DNA of 64,000 bases, taken from NCBI GenBank assembly GCA_033675545.1, contig JAWDGP010003959.1:1-64000 (forward strand). The letters run 5' to 3'. Within the stretch, counting starts at the first letter, position 1; each line of letters starts with the position of its first letter. The notes below the pieces were generated by a model. The model worked only from the letters and a program-made list of their open reading frames with translations, made no database searches and was not told where the DNA came from. This DNA comes from Elysia crispata (Eukaryota > Mollusca > Gastropoda > Plakobranchidae). Below are positions 1 through 11,854 of the stretch, one piece after another. A program made the position numbers and the translations under genes.

Positions 1-2029
1 AGTCTCACAAATTTGTTTCTTGTATAAAACTTTTAGTTTTTCCATTATCGACAAGTTTGGCCTGCTAGACAAAAACACCATGCTGATCATTACATTCTTT
101 GTAGAAAGGCATGTGTGAGCTACTGTCACAAGATCGTTATTTTATCATATCAACATTATTCTTATGCTGCATGATATTTGTATACCTTGTAAAATCTCTC
201 ACTCTCTCTCTCTCTCACCCCCCCCCTTCTCTCACCCCCCCCCCCCCCCTCTCTTCCTCTCCATCTCCTCTCTGTGTTACTGTTGTTCCTTTTTATTCAT
301 ATTTTCCTTTTATTTTTCCTGCCGCCTCTTCCTGTGCCTTTTCATTAACTGTCCTTTCCTCACCTTCTCTCTGTTCTTATGTTTTTGTATCTCAGTACCT
401 GTTTCTTCAATGTGCTCATGCAAAACTGCATTTCCTCCTCCACAGGCAAACCCTGAGGATCTGAAGAGCTGCTCCTCTCAACATCTTCAGTGATAATCTG
501 GCGGAGATCTTCAACCTCCTCTTCATTTTGAGAAGATCACAAGCCACAGACTGAACAACTTAAAAGAATGTGCTTTTGTGAGGGAATCCTCCCCATCTGT
601 TGAGTTTTGAAGAGCGACGCAAATTAGAATCAATGTGACACATCAGCCTTGATGTATAAGTTGATTTTCTTTTCTCAAGAATTTTTAAATTAGTTAAAAT
701 TCATGTGATCATTACTTTTGATACCATAGCAATCAGATCAGTTAAAAAGGTAAAAATTAGTATAGACATGTTGCTTGACTTGTACTTTTCAAACACAGCA
801 TTACACCAGGCTTCTGTCATAGTCTTTTGGGAGAGCAGTTGCTACTCTAAAGAAAGGTACTTAAATTTAACAAAGAAAAAAATCAGCTGCTATATATGTT
901 TTTTATGTCGTTAAAAAATGCTTTTGTATGTTTATTGTCAAATATTACAATAAGCTATTGCGGTCTTTCTATAGTCCAAAAGATATTTACAATTTATTGC
1001 AATTATTTATTTCTGAGCCAACTATAATATTTTAATATTTTGTTAAAACGATATTCGTATTTCCAAAGTAAATGACTGAAGTCTCACAATGTTGTAGTGA
1101 TTAGCTTAGCCAAATCAGACATGGCCAATAATTGATGGCTTTCTCTAGTTTGATCTAATGCTTTTATTCTTAATTCTCTTTTTTTTTCTTTTTTTTTTTT
1201 CGCTTGTAACAAGATTATTAGAAATGTAGGACTAATTATTGTTTTATCACCATTACAATGGTAGACTTAAGAAATCAACCCCTGTTCATGGCTTGGCAGA
1301 GATATAGGCTTAAAGTGCTGAGATCTTCTGCTGGTTCAATTCAAACAGCCTTGGGACATCATTGCATTATCTTTTTTGTGTGTATTTTTCTTCATTTTCT
1401 CCAGTAGGATAGACGAGTTTTTGAATCTTTCATGTAATCTCTTTTCTTATCCTTTCTGCTCAAAACAAACTTCATCTTTCACAAAAATCATTTATTTGGA
1501 TTTTCTCCAAGAATTAGGAGAGGGAAAAAATCATTTGTTCTTGCTTTAAGTCTTTGCAGGTCAAAACAAATTTTGGCCTACATTTGTAGACCAATCAAAG
1601 GTAGTTCAAAAGTTAGTTTACACCTCAAATAAGTGTTAGATCACAATATTTACCTTCTAATATTCAGATCTTTTTTGTCAAGCAAATTTCATGCCTTTAA
1701 TGTGTTGTCTGTGAATACATCCATTAATTTTTGTTTTGTGTTTTTTTTTTCACTTTGTACGGTTCAGCTTTGAAAATGTTACAGGACTGGAGTGTGGTAT
1801 TATAATTTGCAATCTGTGCTGCTTTTATGGCAGTGCTTATCTATACATAATTTTATGTAGAGCAGCGTCCAACATATGCGGTATCCATCTACGTTCAAAC
1901 AACAAAGACAATAATTATGATTATGCTTGTATTGCTTACAACTACCTTTATTAGATATATCTGTTTTTGTCGGGGTTTTTTTGTTGTAACAACACGGCAG
2001 TTCTTAGATGATTCATGGAAAATTCTCTA
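1..2029. other. No gene recognised
   Basis: AT-rich sequence with T runs near 1182-1200. No splice-bounded coding frame or family motif found. Confidence 0.6.
196..252 (+). repeat. CT and poly-C tract
   Basis: CT units and two C runs of 9 and about 16. Confidence 0.9.
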
Positions 2030-3130
2030 TATTAGGTGCCCTGCTCTTTAGCACAGGTGATCATGACCTTCTGCGCATCTCTATCCCTTGATGCTGTTAG
2101 TGCATCTGTCACTCATTTTACATTTAGCCACTTTTTTAGTCCATGCTATATCTCTTCTCGCTCCTTTCCCCTGCTGCCTTTTCCTTTCAAATCAACCCAG
2201 TTGTCACAAGATGCTTCAGTTTCTTTATCTCATCACATGGCCAAAAAAAAAGACTGCCTGTAGTTTACATAATTTATGGTATTTATGAGCGATCATGTGC
2301 CAACTCCTCGTAACACTATTTAGTTGATTTCTATGAGATTCATAGCATTTTTCTTAGGAGCCACATTTCTGTTGCCTCCAGTTAATTTTGTAGATGTTTT
2401 TGAAATTGTCCAAGCCTAACATCCATAGATAAGGATGGCTTCAGTAAAACACTCCAGTGCTCTTACTCTTATGTAGATGTTTTTGAAATTGTCCAGGCAT
2501 AACATCCATACATAAGGATGGATTCAATAATACACTCCGGTGCTCTTCCTCTTATGTAGATGTTTTTGAAATTGTCCAGGCATAACATCCGTACATAAGG
2601 ATGGATTCAGTAAAACACTCCGGTGCTCTTCCTCTTATGTAGATTAGATGCATTCATTTGTGAGTTCTGATTTCAGTCAATGAAAACTCATTTTAACTCG
2701 CGCCGTTCTTGATGCGATTTCACAGTTGTTGTGTCCATCTCTTAACATTAAAGTGACCAAGTATTTGCATTGATCCCTGTAATTGAATTCATTTTGGCTA
2801 CTAAAGAATTGATCTGTGCACACTCATTGTTTCGATTGACGACCATTACTTCTGTCTTTTTGCTCTTTAATCCATATCCTTTCCTTCTGATTTCTTCTTC
2901 AGTGAATTCTAATAACTGTGGCAAGTCTTTTTTATTTTCTGCAATAAATACAGCGTCATCAGCGTATCTCATGTTGCTTACTTTGTGCCCTCCTATTTTA
3001 ATTCCTGGGTATCCTTCTATGCTTCTCAAATCATTTCACAGTAGAGAGAGAAAAGGTCTGGAGCAAGCACACATCCTTGTCAGAAACCACACTTTATTTT
3101 TTTTTTGTTTAATGGGCTGATTTACCCGCC
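2030..3130 (-). mobile_element. Decayed non-LTR retrotransposon (LINE) fragment, copy 1
   Basis: Minus-strand frame 3029-2748 carries the reverse transcriptase catalytic box R-Y-A-D-D-A-V-F-I-A-E-N after G-I-K-I-G-G-H-K-V, then K-S-K-K-T-E-V-M-V-V, the usual palm-to-thumb order of RTE/jockey/I-type LINEs. Lower coordinates contain L-M-Y-G-C-x-A-W-T-I-S-type thumb sequence repeated three times. The 2035-2260 tail matches 25725-25930. 5'-truncated and full of stops. Confidence 0.8.
2391..2645 (-). repeat. 83-bp tandem triplication inside the LINE thumb
   Basis: Units start at 2391, 2474 and 2557 (tagatgtttttgaaattgtc). They differ by a few bases. The 83-bp period does not keep a reading frame. 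Confidence 0.85.
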
Positions 3131-3985
3131 AACTCACATTGTTACTGTCTGTTAACAGTTTTTTTTTTTTAATCGGTCTTGCCCAAGGATCTCTCACAGA
3201 CTAGCAGTGGGAGGGATACCCTCATTTCTCTTTCTCAGAGCTGGCTCTGATCCGCCGCCTTATATAAAGTCATGCTTTTTTAACCTCTAAATTGAGCATA
3301 TATTATAAGTTTGATTTCATCTTAAAGCATTGCAAGGTTTACACTTTTTATAAACATACATTTAATTTTTCCACTGCTTGCTGTAGCCGTTATTATTATT
3401 TAGTTATTTTTTTGCTCTTTAGTAACGGTCGTTTAATATTGAGCTATACGAATGTGACCTTCAACTCTACACTGTATGATGTAACTGTCTAAACCGCGCC
3501 TCCTTTCTCACTCTTTCTTTTCTCTCCCATTTCTGTCGTTCTGTCTTATCCTGGGCTGACACTGCGAGGATTTTCACCTTTTGTCTCGTCCTATTTCATT
3601 TTTTCCAATATTGCCTTTTCATTCCATATTACGACATTACGGCTCACCAGAGTCGAACCTTCTCTTTCTTTTTCTCCCAACTCTTGAGGCTTTTACGTGA
3701 GGGATATGTGGATCCAAGGGCGCAACTAGCCGATTTTGGAAAGGAGGACCTCGGGGTAGTAACAATAATTCTAATCCAGGTTAATTCGAGGCACTTGTGG
3801 GATTGACTGACAGTTATAAAAATAACATTATATGAAAGAATTAATTTGTGAACTTTCTTCCTATATTTTTAGTTAAATAACTTTGTACAGTGATATCTTT
3901 CTTTACTTACACGTATTTTAAGTTAAGTCGCCATGTAGCGTTGTGTTTTCTGGCTTAATTTATTTTTACTTCAAATTTCAAGAAG

Positions 3986-4060
<75 letters not shown>

Positions 4061-6041
4061 AGGCTATCTCTCTTTGGGATTTTAATTGAAATAAGATATA
4101 TTGAACCAAGCTTCCAAGTTTTTCAATTCTTATGTAAGGAATCGATTTTTAGGGCCAATATATTTTTTGAAATTTTAAAACCTGACATCCAGCAAAATGT
4201 ATTTCAGCTGGTTGCAAGACTGATGGTTTATTGTGGGTTTTTTTTATAAGCCCATCAAGTACAGCTATGAGTTGACGATATTAAGGCTAGATCAGAGCAA
4301 AAAGTTAGATCATATACAGAGAAGAAAAGATAAGAGAAAGTGAGTGAAATACTAAAATCTAATTGCGGCAACACATTTTACCAAAAATTAATATATATGT
4401 ATAGATTCAGTGACTAAAAATTGGTGCAATATCATCATAATGCCACCTTCATAGTTTCAGTCATTCAAAATTCTTTACCATCCTTGTAAAGAAGATAATG
4501 AACACTTTTTTCTCCATGGTAGCTAGAATATAATTTTAACAACCTTATTTATTACGTCCAAAGTGCTGAGTGATATTCTAGATCTAGATACATAGATCTA
4601 TCTAGTATGTCGAGGGGTGCCAATCTCAAGTTAACAAGCTGTCCTAACCAAACGAGGGCTTCCCGAAAAGAAACTGATATTATTTGTTTTCTAACAATAA
4701 TTACGGCAACGCAGTGATTAGATTGAAAGCTATGGAATACCGTCACCAAATCTAGAATATCTCTTTGTACACGACTATCCACCATTCAGCATTGAGTCTT
4801 ACTGGTAAAAGCTTTGGCATCTAGCTCGTTGCCTCTTGCTTCAAAGAGTCAATGGTTTAAACCCCAGAGAAGCAAGCCGTGTTTCATCATTTCCACTCGA
4901 AGCCTAAAAGCTAACCACTGTTGAGAACTGCCTAACACATACGCTCTTATAATTCTTACTTATTATTATTCCAGCGTTCTGCCACCTCAGTATCAAAACT
5001 GAAAACTAATGCCTGCTTTTGTAACACCTTTGCCTCTTAATTGACTAGCTTGAATGCTTATATAATTATAAGGTTGCAATGACATTGACTTTTTACTTCT
5101 AACCATAACCGATTTCTGCATTTGTAAGATCTTTTCTACTCTGCTACACTATTGGCTAGCCTGAATGATTTATATCTCTTACATCAGGTTTGCACTTAGT
5201 AGTCATTGCTTCTGTGGATTTTGAACGTCAATAAACAGCAGCTTATCAAAACCATTTCTGAAACAGGTAAAGTGTTCTCCACCCAAATGCTTTTGCCTTG
5301 GCATTCTCTTTACTTCTTCTACCATAATACCTTACGCACTCTCTGTCAGTTTTTCTCTTCATTTTTACAAACCTTTATTTATGTCCCTATCTAGCCTCTT
5401 TTTCTGTGTGTGTTTAGATTTGTATGCCTTGTGTTCTTGCTTTTTTCTTGTGATTATTACTGAAACCATCATATATATTTTCAGCTGGAATTCAATTATA
5501 AGGCTGCTAGCACTTACTAAATTAAATTTCAGATTGACCTATTTTTGCATGGTCTTTTAATTTGTGGTCATGAGTACTAGGTGCCTCTAAAAAAATTTTA
5601 CATTGTGTATTCAGATGATGTTTCGATAAGCAAGTCTTATTCTTCTAAAAACTCAACTCTGATTTGGTTTCAAGTGTAAATAAGGAAATTTTATTGCTAT
5701 GTTATACTCAAATATATGTTTATAAGAACTCAGCTGTATACTTAGATAGAGTTTATAAGAAAGTGTTATTGATATTTTATTCTTATAAGCTTTTATAGAG
5801 AAAGCTTTTCTACAACTGAATACTCATTCACCTGAAAGTTGTAAATTCCATACCATTTTTTTCTCATTCTTATTGTTCAATGTAGGATACTAAAGCCAAG
5901 TAGATAAGTAATTTCATTTATAATCATGTATATTTGAATAAATTATCATCTTTAGTGTTTTGTGCATCAATGAAATTCTTTATAAATTGATAGAAAACAG
6001 CAAATGTATGACATTATTGGTTAATAGATCTACATGCTCAG
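3131..6041. other. No gene recognised
   Basis: LINE-flanking and AT-rich sequence, with the GA tract listed separately. A 77-codon minus frame at 4785-4552 has no splice signals or motif and is not called. Confidence 0.55.
3989..4058 (+). repeat. GA dinucleotide tract
   Basis: About 35 GA units. Confidence 0.97.
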
Positions 6042-6605
6042 GGTGTTGAGAGTATCTAATATCTCACTAAGCCTGGCCATTACAGGCCCAAGACCTAATG
6101 CTGTGTGTGGATAAAAATGAGGTGTCATCTTGTGTTGAGGGTATCTAATATCTCACTTAATCTGGCCATTACAGGCCCAAGACCTGGTGCTGTGTGTGGA
6201 TAAGAATGAGGTGTCATCTTGTGTTGAGAGTATTTAATATCTCACTAAGTCTGGCCATTACAGGTCCAAGACCTGGTGCTGTGTGTGGATAAGAATGAGG
6301 TGTCATCTTGTGTTGAGAGTATTTAATATCTCACTAAGTCTGGCCATTACAGGCCCAAGATCTGGCGCTGTGTGTGGATAAGAATGAGGTGTCATCTTGT
6401 GTTGAGGGTATCTAATATCTCACTAAATCTGGCCATTACAGGCCCAGGACCTGGTGCTGTGTGTGGATAAGAATGAGGTGTCATCTTGTGTTGAGGGTAT
6501 CTAATATCTCACTAAATCTGGCCATTACAGGCCCAAGACCTGATGCTGTGTGTGGATAACAATGAGGTGTCATCTTGTATTGAGGGTATCTAATATCTCA
6601 CTATA
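6042..6605 (+). repeat. 89-bp minisatellite, about 6.3 units
   Basis: tctcactaa-type anchors fall at 6062, 6151, 6240 and onward at 89-bp steps. Each unit has a cattacag/GCCCAAGA acceptor-like and a GAG/GTGTCA donor-like site 35 bp apart, so a unit looks like a small exon with flanks. No supporting protein similarity. Confidence 0.9.
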
Positions 6606-7191
6606 ATATTTCATCGGAATCCTTACTGATGTGCGTAGAAGACTTTATTAGTTCTATTATATAGCTTCATCAACAATTAATTTTCCTTTCCCTGTGCTAT
6701 GCTTAAACATTTATACAAGAAAAATATGCTCACAGTTTTCATCGTTTGGTAATAAAACTCACTTCATTTCAGTGTCACACACCCTGTCTTGTCAGAGGCT
6801 AGGCAGATATAGAAAGGTACTTAATGCAGTGCTCTAAAGATCGCATCGTGCACATGAGGTTCAGGATTTTTATTACACAGATCGTCAAGATCCTAAAGCT
6901 TTTGCTCATCAAGTTGTGTGTACTCAATATGTACAGGCTGTAAATTAATTGCTCTAGGATCGGATACTTTCAGCCCCTTTCTTTCTTTCTTTCTGTCTAA
7001 TTAAAACCAGCTGTCTCCAGACTCACCATAGTCATAATGGCGTATCTATGACATTAGGGCTTTCACTCCTTATTCGGATTCTTTTGAGTTAAGGTAATGA
7101 ATTTTCTATCAGAGCTAATATTTGTCTAGTTTAGAAATAATATTAAAGCTGCAGCCTTCCCCACACTCTAACTGGTTTCCCTTTCCTGGTT

Positions 7192-7639
7192 TTATTCACC
7201 TGACCAAGGTTCCTTTTGCGTTTGGCGACATTGAATCTCTAGTAAGTTGTCAGGCTGCCTCTGTCGTCTCCAGCCACTTGATGTGTCACAAGGGGCAGAG
7301 GTCTGGGCATGGGATGGTGATTCCACAATAGAGCCTGAAGACTGCAAAGGAATTTGTGTAATGAGAGAACTGTCCTCGATGTAACTGTCGCTGAAAGATA
7401 TCTGGGTGCTACTAGCAGCATCTCCAGGTCCCAGCTGGGGAATTGGTATTTGCCTGTGTGTGTTTGTGTGTGTGTGTGTGTGGGTGGTGGTGGTGTTGTG
7501 AATTGCTCAACACCGAAACGCTTTGTCTCCTGTACCTTGAGTGAGCATATGTCTCATCAGCATCGCCAACTGAGTCTGAAATGTGACCGTATCTGTCTTC
7601 ATCAGAAAACACAGCCACAAAAAGTTTTCTAAAAAACGT
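7192..7639 (-). pseudogene. Downstream remnant of the repeat-bearing tail exon
   Basis: Past the TAA at 7642-7640 the same frame continues with coding-like sequence containing F-S-D-E-D-R-Y-G-H-I-S-D-S and D-A-D-E-T-Y-A-H-S, down to a CAC/CA microsatellite at about 7460-7505. Beyond the microsatellite the coding-like frame shifts by one: an open stretch of about 85 codons runs to TAA 7194-7192. It contains G-D-A-A-S-S-T-Q-I-S-F-S-D-S-Y-I-E-D-S-S and is rich in Ser, Thr and Gln, like a cytoplasmic tail. The simplest reading is one long terminal exon with one nonsense change and one frame slip in the microsatellite. An assembly error or a short intron would be alternatives. There is no start codon in this frame, so it could only be read as an exon. 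Confidence 0.5.
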
Positions 7640-10003
7640 TTAGGCTTTCCTTTTGCTGCTGCGCTGATCAGGTTCATCACCCTGTCTATAAGCCTCTGTC
7701 TTAGATCTTACACTGCGCTGATCAGGTTCACCACCCTGTCTATAAGCCTCTGTCTTAGATCTTACACTGCGCTGATCAGGTTCATCACCCTGTCTATAAG
7801 CCTCTGTCTTAGATCTTGCACTGCGCTGATCAGGTTCACCACCCTGTCCATGAGCCTCTGTCTTAGATCCTACACTGCGCTGATCAGGTTCATCACCCTG
7901 TCTATAAGCCTCTGTCTTAGATCTTACACTGCGCTGATCAGGTTCACCACCCTGTCTATAAGCCTCTGTCTTAGATCTTAGACTGCGCTGATCAGGTTCA
8001 CCACCCTGTCTATAAGCCTCTGTCTTAGATCTTATACTGCGCTGATCAGGTTCACCACCCTGTCTATAAGCCTCTGTCTTAGATCCTACACTGCGCTGAT
8101 CAGGTTCACCACCCTGTCTATAAGCCTCTGTCTTAGATCTTATACTGCGCTGATCAGGTTCACCACCCTGTCTATAAGCCTCTGTCTTAGATCTTACACT
8201 GCGCTGATCAGGTTCATCACCCTGTCTATAAGCCTCTGTCTTAGATCCTACACTGCGCTGATCAGGTTCATCACCCTGTCTATAAGCCTCTGTCTTAGAT
8301 CTTATACTGCGCTGATCAGGTTCACCACCCTGTCTATAAGCCTCTGTCTTAGATCTTACACTGCGCTGATCAGGTTCATCACCCTGTCTATAAGCCTCTG
8401 TCTTAGATCTTACACTGCGCTGATCAGGTTCATCACCCTGTCCATAAGCCTCTGTCTTAGATCTTGCACTGCGCTGATCAGGTTCATCACCCTGTCCATA
8501 AGCCTCTGTCTTAGATCTTGCACTGCGCTGATCAGGTTCATCACCCTGTCTATAAGCCTCTGTCTTAGATCTTATACTGCGCTGATCAGGTTCATCACCC
8601 TGTCTATAAGCCTCTGTCTTAGATCTTATACTGCGCTGATCAGGTTCATCACCCTGTCTATAAGCCTCTGTCTTAGATCTTATACTGCGCTGATCAGGTT
8701 CATCACCCTGTCTATAAGCCTCTGTCTTAGATCTTGCACTGCGCTGATCAGGTTCACCACCCTGTCTATAAGCCTCTGTCTTAGATCTTATACTGCGCTG
8801 ATCAGGTTCACCACCCTGTCTATAAGCCTCTGTCTTAGATCCTACACTGCGCTGATCAGGTTCATCACCCTGTCTATAAGCCTCTGTCTTAGATCTTATA
8901 CTGCGCTGATCAGGTTCACCACCCTGTCTATAAGCCTCTGTCTTAGATCTTGCACTGCGCTGATCAGGTTCATCACCCTGTCTATAAGCCTCTGTCTTAG
9001 ATCTTATACTGCGCTGATCAGGTTCATCACCCTGTCTATAAGCCTCTGTCTTAGATCTTACACTGCGCTGATCAGGTTCACCACCCTGTCTATAAGCCTC
9101 TGTCTTAGATCTTACACTGCGCTGATCAGGTTCACCACCCTGTCCATGAGCCTCTGTCTTAGATCTTAGACTGCGCTGATCAGGTTCACCACCCTGTCCA
9201 TAAGCCTCTGTCTTAGATCTTGCACTGCGCTGATCAGGTTCATCACCCTGTCCATAAGCCTCTGTCTTAGATCTTGCACTGCGCTGATCAGGTTCATCAC
9301 CCTGTCTATAAGCCTCTGTCTTAGATCTTACACTGCGCTGATCAGGTTCACCACCCTGTCCATGAGCCTCTGTCTTAGATCTTAGACTGCGCTGATCAGG
9401 TTCACCACCCTGTCTATAAGCCTCTGTCTTAGATCTTAGACTGCGCTGATCAGGTTCACCACCCTGTCTATAAGCCTCTGTCTTAGATCTTATACTGCGC
9501 TGATCAGGTTCACCACCCTGTCTATAAGCCTCTGTCTTAGATCCTACACTGCGCTGATCAGGTTTATCACCCTGTCTATAAGCCTCTGTCTTAGATCTTT
9601 TACTGCGCTGATCAGGTTCACCACCCTGTCTATAAGCCTCTGTCTTAGATCTTGCACTGCGCTGATCAGGTTCATCACCCTGTCTATAAGCCTCTGTCTT
9701 AGATCTTACACTGCGCTGATCAGGTTCACCACCCTGTCCATGAGCCTCTGTCTTAGATCTTAGACTGCGCTGATCAGGTTCACCACCCTGTCTATAAGCC
9801 TCTGTCTTAGATCTTACACTGCGCTGTTGGTTGACCAGATCGGCTCGATGTTTCACAGCTGCAAGTGGAACGTCCGAGGATGGGTCTGAATCAAAGTCAT
9901 CCAACTCTTGACACAGCAGTAGGGATTCTACGGGATCTCTAGGTGGGATCAGAGGTGTAGATTCTGGTATGTTTGTTATACTGAGTGGAGTGAGTTCTTC
10001 TTT
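7640..10003 (-). CDS. Long tail exon with 40 tandem 18-residue units (receptor-like gene)
   Basis: Open frame of 788 codons on the minus strand, bounded upstream by TGA at 10006-10004. It has no ATG near its start, so it is best read as an internal or terminal exon; an acceptor could lie near 10000 but is weak. The first about 60 residues are unique and look like ordinary coding sequence, including P-L-I-P-P-R-D-P-V-E-S and an acidic D-D-F-D-S-D-P-S-S-D stretch. Then come exactly 40 units of R-S-x-R-S-K-T-E-A-Y-R-Q-G-G/D-E-P-D-Q, then R-S-S-K-R-K-A and TAA at 7642-7640. The units are charged, low in hydrophobics and probably disordered. No transmembrane segment is present in this exon. It lies downstream of two cysteine-bearing exons on the same strand, suggesting a cytoplasmic tail; that link is inferred. 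Sequence after the TAA still looks coding in the same frame, so the stop may be a lesion. Confidence 0.55.
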   Translation of the reverse strand, partial: KEELTPLSITNIPESTPLIPPRDPVESLLLCQELDDFDSDPSSDVPLAAVKHRADLVNQQRSVRSKTEAYRQGGEPDQRSLRSKTEAHGQGGEPDQRSVRSKTEAYRQGDEPDQRSARSKTEAYRQGGEPDQRSKRSKTEAYRQGDKPDQRSVGSKTEAYRQGGEPDQRSIRSKTEAYRQGGEPDQRSLRSKTEAYRQGGEPDQRSLRSKTEAHGQGGEPDQRSVRSKTEAYRQGDEPDQRSARSKTEAYGQGDEPDQRSARSKTEAYGQGGEPDQRSLRSKTEAHGQGGEPDQRSVRSKTEAYRQGGEPDQRSVRSKTEAYRQGDEPDQRSIRSKTEAYRQGDEPDQRSARSKTEAYRQGGEPDQRSIRSKTEAYRQGDEPDQRSVGSKTEAYRQGGEPDQRSIRSKTEAYRQGGEPDQRSARSKTEAYRQGDEPDQRSIRSKTEAYRQGDEPDQRSIRSKTEAYRQGDEPDQRSIRSKTEAYRQGDEPDQRSARSKTEAYGQGDEPDQRSARSKTEAYGQGDEPDQRSVRSKTEAYRQGDEPDQRSVRSKTEAYRQGGEPDQRSIRSKTEAYRQGDEPDQRSVGSKTEAYRQGDEPDQRSVRSKTEAYRQGGEPDQRSIRSKTEAYRQGGEPDQRSVGSKTEAYRQGGEPDQRSIRSKTEAYRQGGEPDQRSLRSKTEAYRQGGEPDQRSVRSKTEAYRQGDEPDQRSVGSKTEAHGQGGEPDQRSARSKTEAYRQGDEPDQRSVRSKTEAYRQGGEPDQRSVRSKTEAYRQGDEPDQRSSKRKA
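7664..9823 (-). repeat. 54-bp minisatellite, 40 in-frame units
   Basis: 2160 bp equals 40 x 54, with no unit of other length. Only six codons vary: residue 3 (16 Val, 10 Ile, 8 Ala, 5 Leu, 1 Lys), residue 4 (Arg, or Gly in five units), Tyr/His, Arg/Gly, Gly/Asp, and one Glu to Lys. Every difference I can find changes first or second codon positions. The array is well homogenised, with mixed unit types interleaved. Confidence 0.95.
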
Positions 10004-10006
10004 TCA

Positions 10007-10744
10007 CTATGTTGTAATTTCAGGCAAAACGTAAAAAAAAAACAATAATATTTGCCAAAACATGTTTTAAATATGACACGTATAGAAGGGGAATCAAAGC
10101 ATGCCAAAATACTAAAAATTCAAATCGTATAATTTGTTTTCACGCAATTAATGTGTGGGCTTAATGCTTACCCATTAATAGCTTGAAAATGGCTTATACT
10201 TGGAGAAATATACTAAGTCTACCACAAACCTCATGCGTAGCTAGAAACGGAGAGTACTTTTTTAAAATAATTTTTTATTATTAATTTGTCTATGGAAGAG
10301 TGTTGATACAAACTACAAAAGCCTATAAATAACGCTCTCTTATGTCTAGTTTTTTTTTGTAAAACAATACTTATCTCTGTACTTAAACAACATTTTAATT
10401 AGACATTGGCTTTGATTTAGATTTTTTTAAAATTTAAAGCTATTCATTTAATTGATACTGAGCTTTACTGATCCACTTACCCACATGACATTCTGTATCT
10501 AGTTGGATATTGTATTGGTTTAAACATACACTAATTTATGGTGTAAAGAAAACTAATTCACAGACGTCAAAGAATCAAAATATCAGCTTGAAGTGACACG
10601 ATACTCGTCTTAATCTCCGAAGAGAAGAAAAGAAAAGTAAAAAACATGCATGATAAAAGAATAATTCAACGAAAACAGAGAAAAAATGAGAGATGATAGA
10701 GAGAAAGACTTAAAAAGAGATAGAGTGAGATGAGATTGAAATAT

Positions 10745-10825
<81 letters not shown>

Positions 10826-11854
10826 CGGCTTGAATTTAAAAACAAAAGGTTAAAACTAATGACGAGTTTGAGAGTCACTCGCAGGCTTATTGAAACATGT
10901 TGATCAAATAAGTTAAATTTATTTATCACCCTGATTGGAACTAGTAAATCTATTGCCGAATTTGAGAGTCACTGGCAGTCTTATTGAAATCATTAGGTCT
11001 AATGACGAGCCGTTGGGAGTCGGTAAAAAAATGAAAACTACAATGATTTATAAATCTTGGTGGATTTTTCTAAGGACATAACGGCCTCCTCATTTCGTTA
11101 TTATACTAGTACAAGAATATGATTGAAATGCACATATATTAGCCCTAAAAATAGAATCCATGAATTTTCAGAAGAGTTGTCATAAAATATTTGGCAAGCT
11201 TAACTTCCATGGTCCTAACAGTTATAATGGTATTTGAACATAAAATCTTCTCAGTATAATTTGATTTTAAAATTTTTTACCGACTCTTCTGCATCTTCAG
11301 TCTACAATTTCCTAGGCGTAAATAAGAGGCGTGATCCATCTAAATATCCACCAAATATTATCCATTTTACCCAGATCTGAATATACTTAATCTCAATATA
11401 AGGAGCTGGTCATAGAGGTAGTTGGGTATAATTTTATCAAACGAAATAAAGTACTTATAGCAGCTCTCTGTAAAAAGACAACAGAATATAAACCCATAAA
11501 ACTCTACATAGTTAAGAAAAAAAATTATCATAATTAGGTTCTAGCCCTTTTTAAACAACAAAGAAGGCATTTTGCTCCCTAAGAATTTAATTTATTTTGT
11601 TTTTTACTTACAATATCTTTATAAGCTGATAACATGCCGGGACTAAAGTAATTTGCGATTCTTAGCTTTAAAAAGTTATGGTGAAAATCGTATTAAAAGC
11701 TGTTGCCAAATTGAGTCATCCATTTTTACGAAAAGTAGAACACGATATAATCTATAGTCTGCTCAGATATTTTAACAGCGTAGAAAATCTGTACCGATAC
11801 TTAAAAGAAAGATTTTGAAAGCATCTGCATGGGTAAGGGTTATCTCAAACATAC
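10007..11854 (-). other. Presumed intron between exon B and the repeat-bearing tail
   Basis: I looked for a membrane-spanning exon here and found none I can support. A 97-nt stretch (11467-11371) has an acceptor and a donor, but its translation is uninformative. Confidence 0.4.
10747..10823 (+). repeat. AT dinucleotide tract
   Basis: About 38 AT units within the presumed intron of the receptor-like gene. Confidence 0.97.

Noticed and set aside
4552-4785. 77-codon minus-strand frame
   Set aside because: No splice sites, no family motif, no neighbouring coding sequence.
11371-11467. Possible small exon of the receptor-like gene
   Set aside because: It has a good acceptor and a weak donor, but the translation shows no membrane segment or motif and phase cannot be verified.
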